Both the position numbers and the translations under genes were made by a program. 64,000 nt of DNA, from contig MU404151.1 of NCBI GenBank assembly GCA_022695795.1, forward strand, positions 27,483 through 91,482, in the 5' to 3' direction. The notes under the pieces were generated by a model. It was given only the letters and a program-made list of their open reading frames with translations. It made no database searches and had not been told where the DNA came from. The stretch is from Biscogniauxia marginata (lineage: Eukaryota; Ascomycota; Sordariomycetes; Xylariales; Xylariaceae). This document shows, one piece after another, positions 34,701 to 45,551 of the stretch (the first letter of the stretch is position 1; the number at the start of each line of letters is the position of its first letter).

Positions 34701-35462
34701 AACTATTGGATCGAGCAACTATACATCACCGCTCGTGGTATATTTGGTCTTGTGACTTGCATGCTGGATCGATAGATCTTTTTTTGTTATCATTATGTAT
34801 GCTTGGGATTTCTGGTAACCTACCTGATCCGGTACAATGACTAAACTGTGCCTTTGGAGGAGGCTGAGATACCATGGGGGTAGAGGATTCTATTGGGGGG
34901 GTGATCTTCATCGGACCGCCTCACTAAGCACCAGCTTAAATATCTTTCTTCTCTACTACCACCCAAACAAGGCAAAATATGATTACCTGTAGCCTTGACG
35001 GGCTGGACTAACAGCTCACTACGCCGACTGGCCAGACTCCTTCAGGTATTTTCAGCTAGCTTGGTAATTGTATGCAAGCAGCCAAGCCTCCGCAGAAGGC
35101 TGCGGCCGGGTCTCCAAACAGTGCGTCGCTTGCGTTGGTCAAATTCCTTTTCAGCACTTTTTATACACTACTATGTGGTGCAGCAGAAGAAGAAAAAGTG
35201 TAACACCGTCTCTGCCTCGTCCAGCTCGACCGACATGTAATATGGCTAACCTAAATATTAATGAGCCCATCTGAGAACGTTTTCTTTTTATACTTTCACG
35301 ATAGATTGACTTTGCATCGTATGGGAATATAAATATATATCTTAGTGTATTCGCGGGCCAACTTTCAACAAGTTGTTGTGCGAATCTCTTGCTTTGTCTA
35401 TGCTACTGTAGATCTGTTCGTTATTCCAGCCATTCTTGTTCACATGCCTACCACCAAACAGG
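34701..35462. other. Intergenic region between AIM32 and GH76 relic
   Basis: AT-rich, no recognised gene. Low-complexity A/T runs near 34778-34790 and 35185-35200. Confidence 0.4.
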
Positions 35463-35990
35463 ATGAAACTACCATCACCCTTACTCAGCCGGGTTCTTCT
35501 GGTCGCACCTGGGGCCCTCGCTGGCTTGACAGTAGATGTCGAAAATCAATGTGAGTACTCTGAGCTCGCATACGCTATACGCGGCAAACTTGCTAACCGT
35601 AACTGTTAGACTCAATCAAAAAGGAGGCGGCCCTCGCTGCCAAAAACCATATGAGTTTCTACACCGGCGACACAACGTATGATGAGAAGATCTCCTAGGG
35701 GCTCTTAGGGTAGGACGGGCAGAACAACGACTTCGCCCCCGCGAACTTGACCGCCACACTTAGCAAGGACAACCAGAGCTTCTGGGCCCTGGTCGCGCTG
35801 GTGGCTGCCAAGACAGGGTTCACGAACCCGGCGTCTGGGAACCCGTAGTGGCTAGACCTAGCTCAGACCGTGCTCAACGAGCAGTCCGCCCGGCTCATCA
35901 CGAGCAGGGATTGGGAGGGCGCCCTGAGATGGCAGATCTTCACGCTCAACAACGGGTACAACTACGTCAACAGTACGAGATGGTCAAGGA
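35463..35990 (+). pseudogene. Decayed GH76 alpha-1,6-mannanase gene with three stops and an internal deletion
   Basis: Exon 1 (35463-35550) encodes a signal-peptide-like start (KLPSPLLSRVLLVAPGALA) and LTVDVENQ. The intron 35551-35609 has intact GTGAGT and GTTAG ends. Exon 2 has clear GH76 features: YSIKKEAALAAKNHMSFY, TGDTTYDEKIS, QNNDFAPANLTATL, FWALVALVAAKTGF, NPASGNP, WLDLAQTVLNEQSARL and LRWQIFTLNNGYNYVNS. GH76 endo-mannanases (DCW1/DFG5-like) process GPI/mannan at the cell wall. The ~35-residue WWEAGAMWG region expected between NHMSFY and TGDTTY is absent, as if lost between two TG-coding sites. In-frame TAGs lie at 35696, 35711 and 35846, each where Gln is usual. Homology stops near 35990 before the catalytic part, so the gene is non-functional. 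Confidence 0.82.
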
Positions 35991-36152
35991 TGGTTTCAGC
36001 GTGCGCGTTGCGGTCTTGAGGATGATGGCATCATTGAGTATGAGCCTTACGAAGCGTGAATATGTAGAATTGACATTTCGAAGCATCTGCGCCTCGTTGG
36101 CGATGAGCCGGGCGAATCTACAACCAGGGGAGCTGCACATCTGCAGCTCATA

Positions 36153-36407
36153 CTAGGCATATATACCATCCGGATCGTCAGCTTCTTCGCCATTATCAGA
36201 ATCGAAGTCGGAAGCGTTCTCATTCGCGGGCAAACCATCACTCTTGGACTTCTTCTTCTGATGACCTTGGACGCCTTTGCTGGCCTTGCGTTTAGATACG
36301 GTCGCTGTAGGCCCGACGGTTGCAGTAGGGTTAGGGTTAGGGTTAGCTATCTCTATATTTTGGTATTTTACTTGGTTAACATCATACCGTTCCCTTAAGG
36401 TAACGTG
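36153..36407 (-). other. Possible C-terminal fragment of an unidentified charged protein
   Basis: An open minus-strand frame of 84 codons ends at TAG 36155-36153 and has no ATG start. It is strongly biased: Lys-rich SKRKASKGVQGHQKKKSKS, then acidic DFDSDNGEEADDPDG, like the tail of a nuclear or nucleic-acid-binding protein. The TTAGGG array reads as Asn-Pro repeats in this frame. It could be the end of a gene whose body was lost; coding status is uncertain. Confidence 0.25.
36326..36346. repeat. Short telomere-type array (TTAGGG, about 3.5 units)
   Basis: TAGGG followed by TTAGGG, TTAGGG and TTAG without interruption. TTAGGG is the telomere repeat of most Pezizomycotina. The array is internal to the window and inside a possible minus-strand coding fragment. 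Confidence 0.7.
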
Positions 36408-37305
36408 TTACAACAGAAAATGAGATAACTAAAATTGGTACTTAATGCATATAAGTAAGCGTGGCTACTATGTCAGGTCAGAATATTGATATTTCAGCTG
36501 ATGTCCCTCATTCTCAGGTCTAGGCGTTAATTCACAATATTGTATAGAAACTCATCTGTTAACTTGCAGTATTGGAATCGTACCGTATAGTATTGTTCCT
36601 GGTGCTGTTGCTATTATGTTGTTATTCTCGAAAAGCCCTTAGGGCTAAATCTAAGCCAGGCACAAGGTCCTTAGGCGCGGCGCCTACAGAGCTAATGGAG
36701 ACTTCCAGCCCTGTGATATATGCACCTGACGATGAAACGATCAAAGAATTAAGGCTATATATAAATGATAAGAAGTTTTGATCTCATTATATCCCGTTAA
36801 ATGTGTAGCTGCCCATCGTACTGTGCGAGAGGTGCTGGACTGGGCTACTCAGTAACTCTACCTTCGGTGAACTACTCATACCTAATTCTCATAAATCCCG
36901 CAACGGTCATCGTTTTCCACATACGACAAGCTGGTAGGAGCTGGGAGCCTCCGTTAACTGTCACTGGTGCCGGTTATTTCTCAGTAGCCGAAATGAGTCC
37001 AACATCAAAGACGCACTCAAGATTTCTATTCAAATTGAAGAGCAACATCACCCGTAAATCACCTCATATGGTACACAACTCCTCTTCGTTTACACGAAGG
37101 ACGAAATCTGCGCGCACATAAGACAGGGGCCCTTTTCCGTCGAGTATAAATGGGAGGGCCTTACATAAGAAAACTAGACGTTGTTCAGGGGTAATCCGAC
37201 TTTCTTGTAAACTACGGTATAGCCTAATAGGGTAATTTTTGCTAAAGGAGGTAATAAATGAGAAATGCGAGGAAATATAGTTCGGGACTACATAAAACTA
37301 TAGGA

Positions 37306-37309
<4 letters not shown>

Positions 37310-37340
<31 letters not shown>
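37310..37340. repeat. (GA)n microsatellite
   Basis: Uninterrupted GA dinucleotide run of about 15 units, about 185 bases before the CYC2-like start. Likely length-variable. Confidence 0.9.
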
Positions 37341-37341
<1 letters not shown>

Positions 37342-37524
37342 AACCATTTTCTCGATAGGGGTGAGCCCTCCCCCTATTTGTATGGATGAGTATGTTTAGC
37401 GGGCCGGCTGTCAGCTGCCAGGCACGGGCCAGAGAAATTTCTCTCACTACCAACCAACTTACACCACCGAGTCCAACTTACATCACAAGTAAGAAAATGT
37501 CAATGCTAACTTGATGAAGTATAT

Positions 37525-38112
37525 ATGAAAGTATCAGCCAGACTAAATAATGAGCTGGGATCGATGCGCGGCCATGCAATGAGACGGATTGGCCGGGCGC
37601 AACCGCGCTCCCCAATACTCCGCCATGAACACTTCAAGCCCGCCGTTTGGCTTTGGCAGGCCACGGCTGACGAGCCACGCCGCGTGTCGCACCCCCTAAA
37701 GCGCAACGTCTCCAGCCAGAGCCAAAACCCCGGGTCTCAATCTTCCACACCCTCTCCAACCATCAGCAGCAAACCCTCCAAGTCATACAAATATGTGGTC
37801 GTCATCCTCGCTCTCGGCGGCACACTCGCTACCCTGGCCGCGCTGCGCAAGGATGACGAACCCGCCGACGTGCTCAACAAGTCGACCTTCAGCCCCTTCA
37901 CCATCACGGCCAAGGAGCAAGTCTCGCCCACCGCGTTCGTCCTCACCGTGCGTCCCGCCGGCTCCGGCTCCGGCTCCGGCATCCCGTCGGCGCGCATCCG
38001 CGAGGCCTGGCGCCACGGGCTCTGGAGCGTCGAGATCAAGCAGCCGCAGCTGCAGATCGCGCGGCACTACACCCCGCTTCCCCCTTTCCCACCATCATCA
38101 CCACCACCACCA

Positions 38113-38168
<56 letters not shown>

Positions 38169-39029
38169 CCCTGAAGACGTGGGAGACGGTAACGACGACG
38201 ACGACCTGCGCTTCCTGGTCCGCCGCCTAGACGGCGGCGAGATGTCGAGCTACCTGAGCGGGCGCGGGGTCGGCGACCGCGTCTGGCTCCGCGGGCCGCA
38301 CCTCGGGTTCGACGTGGCGCGGCGGCTCGGCGCGGCCCGCGAGGTCGTGTTCCTGGCCGGCGGGACGGGCGTCGCGCCCGCGCTGCAGGTCGCGAGGCGG
38401 CTTCTGCTGCCGGACTATCACCGCCGTGTGGACGACGACGGCGGCGGTCGGGAGCCGCCCTCGGTTTCTATCCTGTGGGCGAACCGGAGGGCCGCGGATG
38501 CGCTCGGTCGACCGCAGACTCCTCCTTCTCCTACCAAGAACTGGTTCGGCTCCCTCTTCTGGAGCAGCCCGGCGGCAGCGACGCAGACATCTAGCAGGCA
38601 AGTCCACGACGACGACGACGAAAAGCCGACATCGTCGTCGCTGGCGCGGCAGATCCGAGACATGCAGCGCGCGCATCCCGGGCGGTTCGACATATCCTAC
38701 TTCGTCGACGACAAGGGGACCTTCATCGGGCCTTGGGATCTCGAGCGGGCTACCCGTCCGACTCCGACAACAGGTCCGGCCGTTATCCCGGCCGACGCCT
38801 CCTGCCACTGGCATTCCCCCGCGGTGATGGAGAGCCTGTCCGACGGTGACAACGACGATGACGCCAGGCGCGCGGGCGCAGACTGCACGTGTGCGTCTAC
38901 ACTCGCCGGGGCGAAACTGCTGTGCGTCTCGGGGCCGGACGGGTTCGTCGAGGCGTACGCCGGCGCGAAGAAGTGGCACGACGGGAAGGAGATGCAGGGT
39001 GCGGTGCGGGGCCTGCTGGGGCGGATGAG

Positions 39030-39066
<37 letters not shown>

Positions 39067-39144
39067 AATGACGACAAAAACAAGAATAATAGCAATAGCA
39101 AAAGCAAAAGCAAGATAAACGACTGGCTGGTTCTTAAACTGTAA
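37525..39144 (+). CDS. CYC2: CYC2-like mitochondrial FAD/NAD oxidoreductase
   Basis: One exon, 539 aa. The N-terminus is Arg/His-rich and lacks acids for a long stretch (RRIGRAQPRSPILRH), as in mitochondrial presequences; a hydrophobic segment (YKYVVVILALGGTLATLAA, ~89-107) could anchor it in the inner membrane. The ferredoxin-reductase-type FAD motif is ARHYTPLPP (~residue 180), and the NAD-side motif is VVFLAGGTGVAPALQVAR (~275-292). Yeast CYC2 supports haem attachment to cytochrome c as a membrane flavoprotein facing the intermembrane space. A run of 18 Thr from an (ACT)n repeat follows the FAD motif, and EQ repeats end the protein (39031-39066). The start is the longest in-frame ATG; later Met residues (MRGHAMRRIG) are possible. 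An alternative is a generic cytochrome-b5-reductase-like protein. Confidence 0.75.
38113..38166 (+). repeat. (ACT)18 trinucleotide repeat encoding poly-Thr
   Basis: A perfect ACT repeat of about 18 units lies inside the CYC2-like coding sequence, just after the FAD-binding RHYTPL motif. Codon-length repeats keep the frame when they expand or shrink. Confidence 0.9.
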
Positions 39145-40300
39145 CAGAAAGAAAAAAGAAAAAAGCCCAAAAAGAAAACTTATATAAATATATATTAGGT
39201 ACCTACATATATTGTATTTAGGTATGTATTTCTAAATCTTAGGTTTTAGAAGTTATTCCGAGGGGTTTTAACCTCGTGAGAAGTAATTCCGGGATCGATA
39301 ACCCACACCCAGTGATATATATCCTAAGAAGAGTGAACCGCCTAAACATTCAAGGGGCCACTTGTTATTGTTCACGGACTTGACAGGAAACCCATTTATA
39401 TAAGTAGGTACCTTCATATTTAAAGAAACAATAATTAACGGACTCAACCACCGCTACCGTCACTATTAAGAAACATGTAGTATTCGTAGACAAGTATATC
39501 ATCTATGTATACATTAAGGTAAATACGTGGGTAGGTAAGGTGTATGTATGTGTATGTATGTGGGTGAAGTAGTATACCGCGTGTGCAAACTACAGTATGT
39601 ACTTCCGCCCCCTTTCTTCTTTCTCTCTTCCGCTGTACTTCTTCTATCACTTACAACCCCTCCATCTTCTCCCATCTCGTCCCGTCTCCCTTTCTCATCT
39701 TTATATACCCCTTCCCCCTCCCGCTCCCTCTTTCCATCCTGATTGAAGCTTTCCCATACCCTCCCTTCTTTCTTCCCTCGGGCTGACAAATGAGGCTTGA
39801 AGTCCCCAAGAACCCACCAACCCGCCCTTTTCGCCTTCCATTTTTTTCAATGAGTACATTGCCCAATGAGATGTCTGAAGTAATTTCCCGTCCCGTGTAT
39901 TCCCAACAAAGGAGAAAAGATCCCCGCGCAACTTGGGGCGGCCGGCCCATTCCGTGAAGAGCCCATTTAATGAACAACAATAACATAGAACAGGGTTCGT
40001 TCGATAGACGAAACTCCTCACTCTAGCTCAAGAAAGTGAAAGAAAGAGAAAATAAAGGAGTGGCCGTAAGTGTTCATTCTACTCGACTCTGTACTCATGT
40101 GTCGTACATCTTGTCTACTCTCAGATTTGCGGCGTGTCGTTTGTTGTACTTGGCGCTCCCTTCTTCCTTAGACGGTTGGTCAATAGTGGTGTCGGTGCGT
40201 GGTATACATTATGTATCATATCATTCGAAAGTTTGAAAAGTAAAGTGATGTGGTGGCACGAATCATTTGGCCCCTTCCATAGAGGAATGAAAAGTTTTGT
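39145..40300. other. Convergent intergenic region (CYC2-like / formin)
   Basis: AT-rich near 39165-39230, pyrimidine-rich at 39600-39760. It holds two 3' UTRs. I recognise no gene. Confidence 0.45.
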
Positions 40301-43300
40301 TCATTCCTCAGGTACGGTAGCAGGTATGTCATCATTTGTTGGACTCTTGACGCCACCGTCCTCTCCGTCTCCGGCGGTAGAGCTCGCGGTGGACCCTCCT
40401 TTTAGTCTCCGCCGTCTAGCTCTCCTTTCCTCTGCGGCCGATTTCCGCAAACTATCTCGTTGTTCCGGCTCGGCGTCTTCTGCCCCATCCCCACCCCTCA
40501 TATCTTGGAGTAGCATAGCTGCTCTTTGGGCTAAGCCATCCTCTCCGTCACCCGGAGGAGCCTCGCCGGGTGATGGCAAACTAGGGCTAATAGGGTTGCC
40601 TTCAGAGTCTGCGGGACCAGGTGTACCGTCGGACCGAAGCCCGGCTTCTGCTTCGGGAATCTCGTTGAGATCGGGAATGTTTTGTCCAGACGCAATGCGC
40701 ACCTGGTGTCGGTCCTTGAGACGTGCGCGTCTTCTCCGGTCGCGCTGATCTCTTGCTTGGGGTGCTGCTGCCCGCAATTTCTCCAGCAGAGAATCCATAG
40801 CACCAGCGGAGGCTGGCGATGCCGGTGCGTTCTCCATAGTATTATTGATCTTGAGCTGGGCGTGCTTGCGCTTCATGCTAGCTTCATTTCGGCGCCTTGT
40901 TTCTTCGTTCTGTATATTCTTGTCTCGACTCTTCTTCCACTCCTGAAGGAACATTGATAGCTTAGCGAAAAAGTCGCGCCGGGCATTCTCGTCAGCAGGG
41001 TCTTCGCCATAGAATATCATGATGTCATTATAGGTGCGGACCATCTCCTCCAAGTACAAAGCCATTTGCTCTGCCTTGCGACGAGCATCTTTCATACAAC
41101 GCTGAACAATCTGAGAGACACGGTCCTGAGGGTGGAACTTCTTAGGGTCGCTAAGGTTGCCGTTGTCAAGTGACATCTGTACATTCTTTATGTTGTCCAT
41201 GTACTTCTTGGCATCTGTTTGTAACTGTTCGATGTTGATTTTCTGTGCACCTATAACAGCCTGGATGTCGGCTGTGAAGCCTTCCCATTCGGGGTACTGA
41301 TTTCGCACGATTCGCTCGACGAGATCAGCAAGCGTTGATTCGTTCTTGTCATCTTTCACCATTCCCAAACGAGCGAGGGAACTGAGTTTAAAGCCGCGTG
41401 CCTGCTTGTTTGCGTCGTTCATATAATTACCGATATCAAGAATCAAACCGAGCACGTTCATCAGAGAAACGGAATCACGCAATGATTCTGAAACAGTGAC
41501 CACCTGGCGAATCTTATCCGTTATCTCGTCATAGTCAACTTCATAACTTCGGCTTAAAGCCAACGCTCGCATCCTACTCTTCCAGTAGTGACGTAGCTCA
41601 AACGCAGTGTGTAAAAAGATCTGGTCCTGTCGTGTGAGCTCGGCTGGATCTTGCTCACGGTTGTCCTTATTAGCGTCTGGGCCAGTCCAGTCCTTGCTGT
41701 ACGGTGCAAGAAGTTTCGAAGCGTTATCGGGGATATTGCTTAGGTCGTCCCTCTGGAGGAAGTCCATTACAACCGGGTTGTCGATCACTTCGGTGTCGCA
41801 ATGGATGATCAGTTGTACGATCTTTTCTACGGAATAGTGAGAAAACTTGGCAAAAGCAATTTCTACACATCGTTAGCGTTCTAGTGAACCGAATAATACT
41901 TGTCGATAAATGCTTACCATAAGCCTTTCGAAGATCGCTAGAAATGATTTGCTTCTTATCATCCTTCTTAGAGGTTCCGCCGCCAATTTTCTTGATCTCC
42001 TTGGCCATAAACAGCTTCTCGACTTCGTCCAAAATTCCCTTTTTGCTGAGTTCGGCATACTTCTCCTCTCTTGCCTCGGCAGAAGGAGCATGTGCTGCCC
42101 AATGACTCGTTTCTGGAGTGTCCACTTTCTCCCAATGGAAAGCTTTCAGCTTCTTCTTGGGTCTTACTACGGGAAGACCCATAGTAGGTGGGGGAACGAA
42201 ACCATTTTGGGCAGAAAGAAAGTGACCAGACATAGCTCCAGGCATCGGCGGAGGCGGTGGAGGCGCGCCGCCAGCACCAGGCATAGGGGGAGGCGGAGGA
42301 GGAGGTGGAGGCATGCCGGCAGCGCCTGGCATGGGCGGAGGAGGAGGTGGCGGGGGAGGCATACCTCCAGCTCCTGGCATGGGAGGTGGTGGTGGTGGCG
42401 GTGGAGGAGGAGGAGCTGCACCCGGGATTTGACCTGGCATCGGAGGAGGCGGCGGCGGAGGGGGAGGAGGAGCTGTATCACTAACTTCGATCTTGGGTGT
42501 CTCATTGTCGTTTGGTGTGATTGGAGATTGGGACTCTAGACTGGGATGTGAAGGTCCGGTCGTCACACCTTCACCCTCTTCGGAATCGCTTATATCGTCC
42601 TTCTTGCCCTTGGCTCGGATCTCACTAAGCAGACTATCAGCCTGTTTGGGATCCATGACCGGTCTTCTAATCTCGACCACTCTCGGCTTCTCGTAAACGA
42701 AATCATCTTCGCCCTCCTCGCCCGAGGTTGGGGGCTCTCTCTGGGAGTTAACAGGCTTTCTCGACAACCTGGTGTGCCTGTTGACGGTGCCAAGGACTCC
42801 ACTGGCTAAGCCCGAAGGTGCAAGCCCTACGCCTTCTGGCCCGTCAGAATCATTATCTGCGTATCCCTCCATCTCCTCGCGCAGTGCACGCAGGCGATCC
42901 GAGGGACCGATGGCTTCGCCCCACACTCGGCCTTCGAGTTTGTATTGGGTCTTCTGGCGCTCAAGCTGCCTCGCTAGTCGTTCCATGAGCCTCTCACGAT
43001 CTAAGATACCCTTCATGCGCGCCGGGTCCTCATCTATTGGTCTACCGCCAACAGTGCCCTTGACTGCCTGCGATGCGGCAACATCTTGGGCATCCCTCAG
43101 CATGAGGTACAGCTCTCGTGTCTCTAGCTCGTAACGCTGGGCCTCTTTAGCACGCACAGTTGACATATTTTCGATCTCAGCTTTCAGACCGTCTGCATGA
43201 CGTCTTTGCGCTTCGATGAAGCGAGCCTGCTCATCTAGCTGCTTCTGGAGCTTAGCTACTAGTCCATCAGCCCCTAGCTCTATCTCAGCTTTCATCTCAT

Positions 43301-45551
43301 CACGCTCAGCCATAGCTGCCTCGGCAATCTGCCGCGCCTCAAGCGCCTCATCCTGGGCTTGCCGAGCCTCCGAATCTGTATGTAGCTTGTCCAATAAGCT
43401 CTGGACCGTGAAATTGAGGCTCTGCTTGAGATCCAGATTCGGCAGCCGGCGGTCCATGGCCACGTAGCTAAGCATCGCATCGACGAGCTGGAACATGCGT
43501 AACCGTTCTTCTCCATCATTACTTCGTATTAGAAGCAGGTGTTGTAGCGCCGAAACAAAGTAGTCCTGCGTCTTGGTGCCTTGCAAGCGCTGTTGAATCG
43601 CATCGACGATCTGAGTAGGATCATTTAGATCCTTCACCTCTCCCTCAATGCTATCCTTCATACTACTGTTTTCTCGTTCGAGCATATCCTCATAGTCAAT
43701 AGCCTCGTTGGTACGAAATCGCTCGACCTGCTTGTCTATCAAGTCGTATTGGAACGCCTCCATCTTCGTGAGGATCCGCTTGATCCCACAAGCACCGAAC
43801 TGAGCCCTGATGTGCATGCGCAGCTGGAGGTCGTTCTCTGGGGCGTCGATAATCATGTTCACCAAGATGAGCGTCGCGACAGCGTACTCCATTAGTAGGT
43901 TCTCCATGCCAATACCACCGCTGCGTACTTCGTCGCTGGCGCCGACAAGACTGCCCATCTTTCCCCGCCCATCCACCGTGACCTCGACGAGGCGCATCCA
44001 TGCGTCGAAGCGGCCATTCTCGTTCTGATGGTTCTTCACTTGATCCATAGCCTGAATGACCTTAAGATGACCGTCCCCATCCTCCCAGTGGCACAGGAAG
44101 GTCAGGACATCGCTGACGAGCTTTCGCGTAGTGAGCCGCGGCGAGATGAGCGATGTTGCTAGAGCCACGACCACCTGCTGATGAGCGAGCGCATCGTCGG
44201 CGCCATATTTGTTGTTGAGCAAGGCCTTCAGACATTTGATTATGTCGTATTCCTTATCCAGGTTCTTGTCGCTAGTTTTCGCGTCCGAAGGAGCAGCTGG
44301 GCCTACTGCGGTTTTCCTGTTGATTTTTAGCAAGACGTTGGTGAGCGCCACCTGCCCTTGACACTCGATGAAGCGCTTCACCCAGCCGATCTGCTGCGTT
44401 CTCAGGTTGACCTCCAGACTACCAAGGCCCTTGGAATCTAAGGTGTTGTCCATCACTTTCCGAACATACCACTCGGGGGAACCTTCTTCATCCGAATTCG
44501 CGGCTATATCAACACTCGAATAGGGCCCGGTCGCCCTCGCCGTCTGTCTCCTCTTCTGCTCTCCCTGCCACTCGGTTAGACGATCCTGGTAGATAAGAGT
44601 CCACTTCTTGGCCGAAGGATAGGCCTGCATCTGGCGCCGCGCTTGTTCGGGTAGGTTGTGCCATCCTCGCTTTTGCATCAACTCGTAGAACATCTGTTCG
44701 GTGATTCTATCATCGTCTGGTCTTGTGAGTGAAAAGCTATCGTGTCCGCCGGGCTGCTGGGCTCCAGTGACTCCTGGGAATTTTGTTAACCGGTGGGAAT
44801 CTCTACCGGAGTAGTGGGAGGCAACGGAACTCTGTGATGTGGCACTAGGGAGTGCTGTTCGCGATAAGCGCCTGGCCGTGAGAGAGTCTGGGGGTGCTCC
44901 GTTACCTGAGAATACGCTCGACTGGTCGCTCTGTCTCGAGGTACTTCCATAACTGGGCTGACCCCATCCTGGCAACGAGTCCCATCTCTCGTTGTAGCTG
45001 TTGCTCATGCTGTGAGAAGAAGTGGCTCTGGGGGCCTGGCCATTTTGCGCGGGGCCCCATTGCTGGAATTGGGTCTGGCGACCGGTAGAGGCCATGGTTA
45101 TATTGGCGGCGCCGGGAGGCGGGCGCTGGGAGAGATGTGCCATGGCGGCGGGAGTGAGAGTGCTCGAATCGAAGGAGGGATATTGATGAAAGTCGCCCGT
45201 TCCTTTGTTCAGCTGATGAGGCAGAGGTTCTCGGCGCACAGGCATCTGTTCATTTCGAGGGAGGTATTCGACGGGGATGGGGCTTCGCGAGTCTGGGTGC
45301 GTGCTGTCGTAGGAGATGGCCGTGATAACTCCGGCGGTATTGTTTACACCTGTTTCGGGCGAACTGGGCTGGTCAATCGACGCTATCGACGAGTCTCTAG
45401 CATGCCGGGAATTGCGCGACGCGGGTTCATAATCGGGTCCGAGGAATCGTCCTTCTTCGCTGCCAGTGTGTCGCTTGTCGCTCTTGTGCTTGCTTCTGGA
45501 GAAGAAGCCCTTGCCGCCAGACATCTGTCTGGATTTATCGGCCGAGGACAT
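40301..45551 (-). CDS. Formin (SepA/Bni1-type actin nucleator)
   Basis: Two exons, 45551-41918 and 41862-40301, give 1731 aa. The 55-bp intron has GTAAGC and TGTAG ends and yields RKAYEIAFAKFSHYS. Domain order is that of Diaphanous-related formins: a disordered Ser/Pro N-terminus (1-280), a GTPase-binding/FH3 region starting near DRITEQMFYELMQKRGWHN (~290-700), a coiled coil (~760-880), FH1 with five long Pro runs ending MPGA (about residues 1025-1105), FH2 (~1125-1540; VRPKKKLKAFHWEKV, MNVLGLILDIGNYMND), and a basic DAD-like element MDSLLEKLRAAAPQARDQRDR. Formins nucleate and processively elongate actin filaments with profilin; SepA/Bni1 acts at hyphal tips, septa and polarity sites under Rho GTPases. 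One gene per genome is usual in Pezizomycotina. No damage visible. Confidence 0.94.

Larger units (their letters stand above)
35991..37524. other. AT-rich region with telomere-like words and microsatellite
   Basis: After the GH76 relic there is no intact gene. Separately listed elements are a possible minus-strand fragment, a TTAGGG array and a GA microsatellite. Other open frames (36572-36781, 36801-37121) show no recognisable family. Confidence 0.4.

Noticed and set aside
36572..36781. Short frame with GAAPTELMETSSP and a hydrophobic start, considered as an oxidoreductase tail
   Set aside because: Similarity was too vague and the segment too short to name a family.
38227..38979. 250-codon minus-strand frame opposite the CYC2-like gene
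   Set aside because: No motif; Arg/Pro-rich composition typical of antisense in GC-rich exons.
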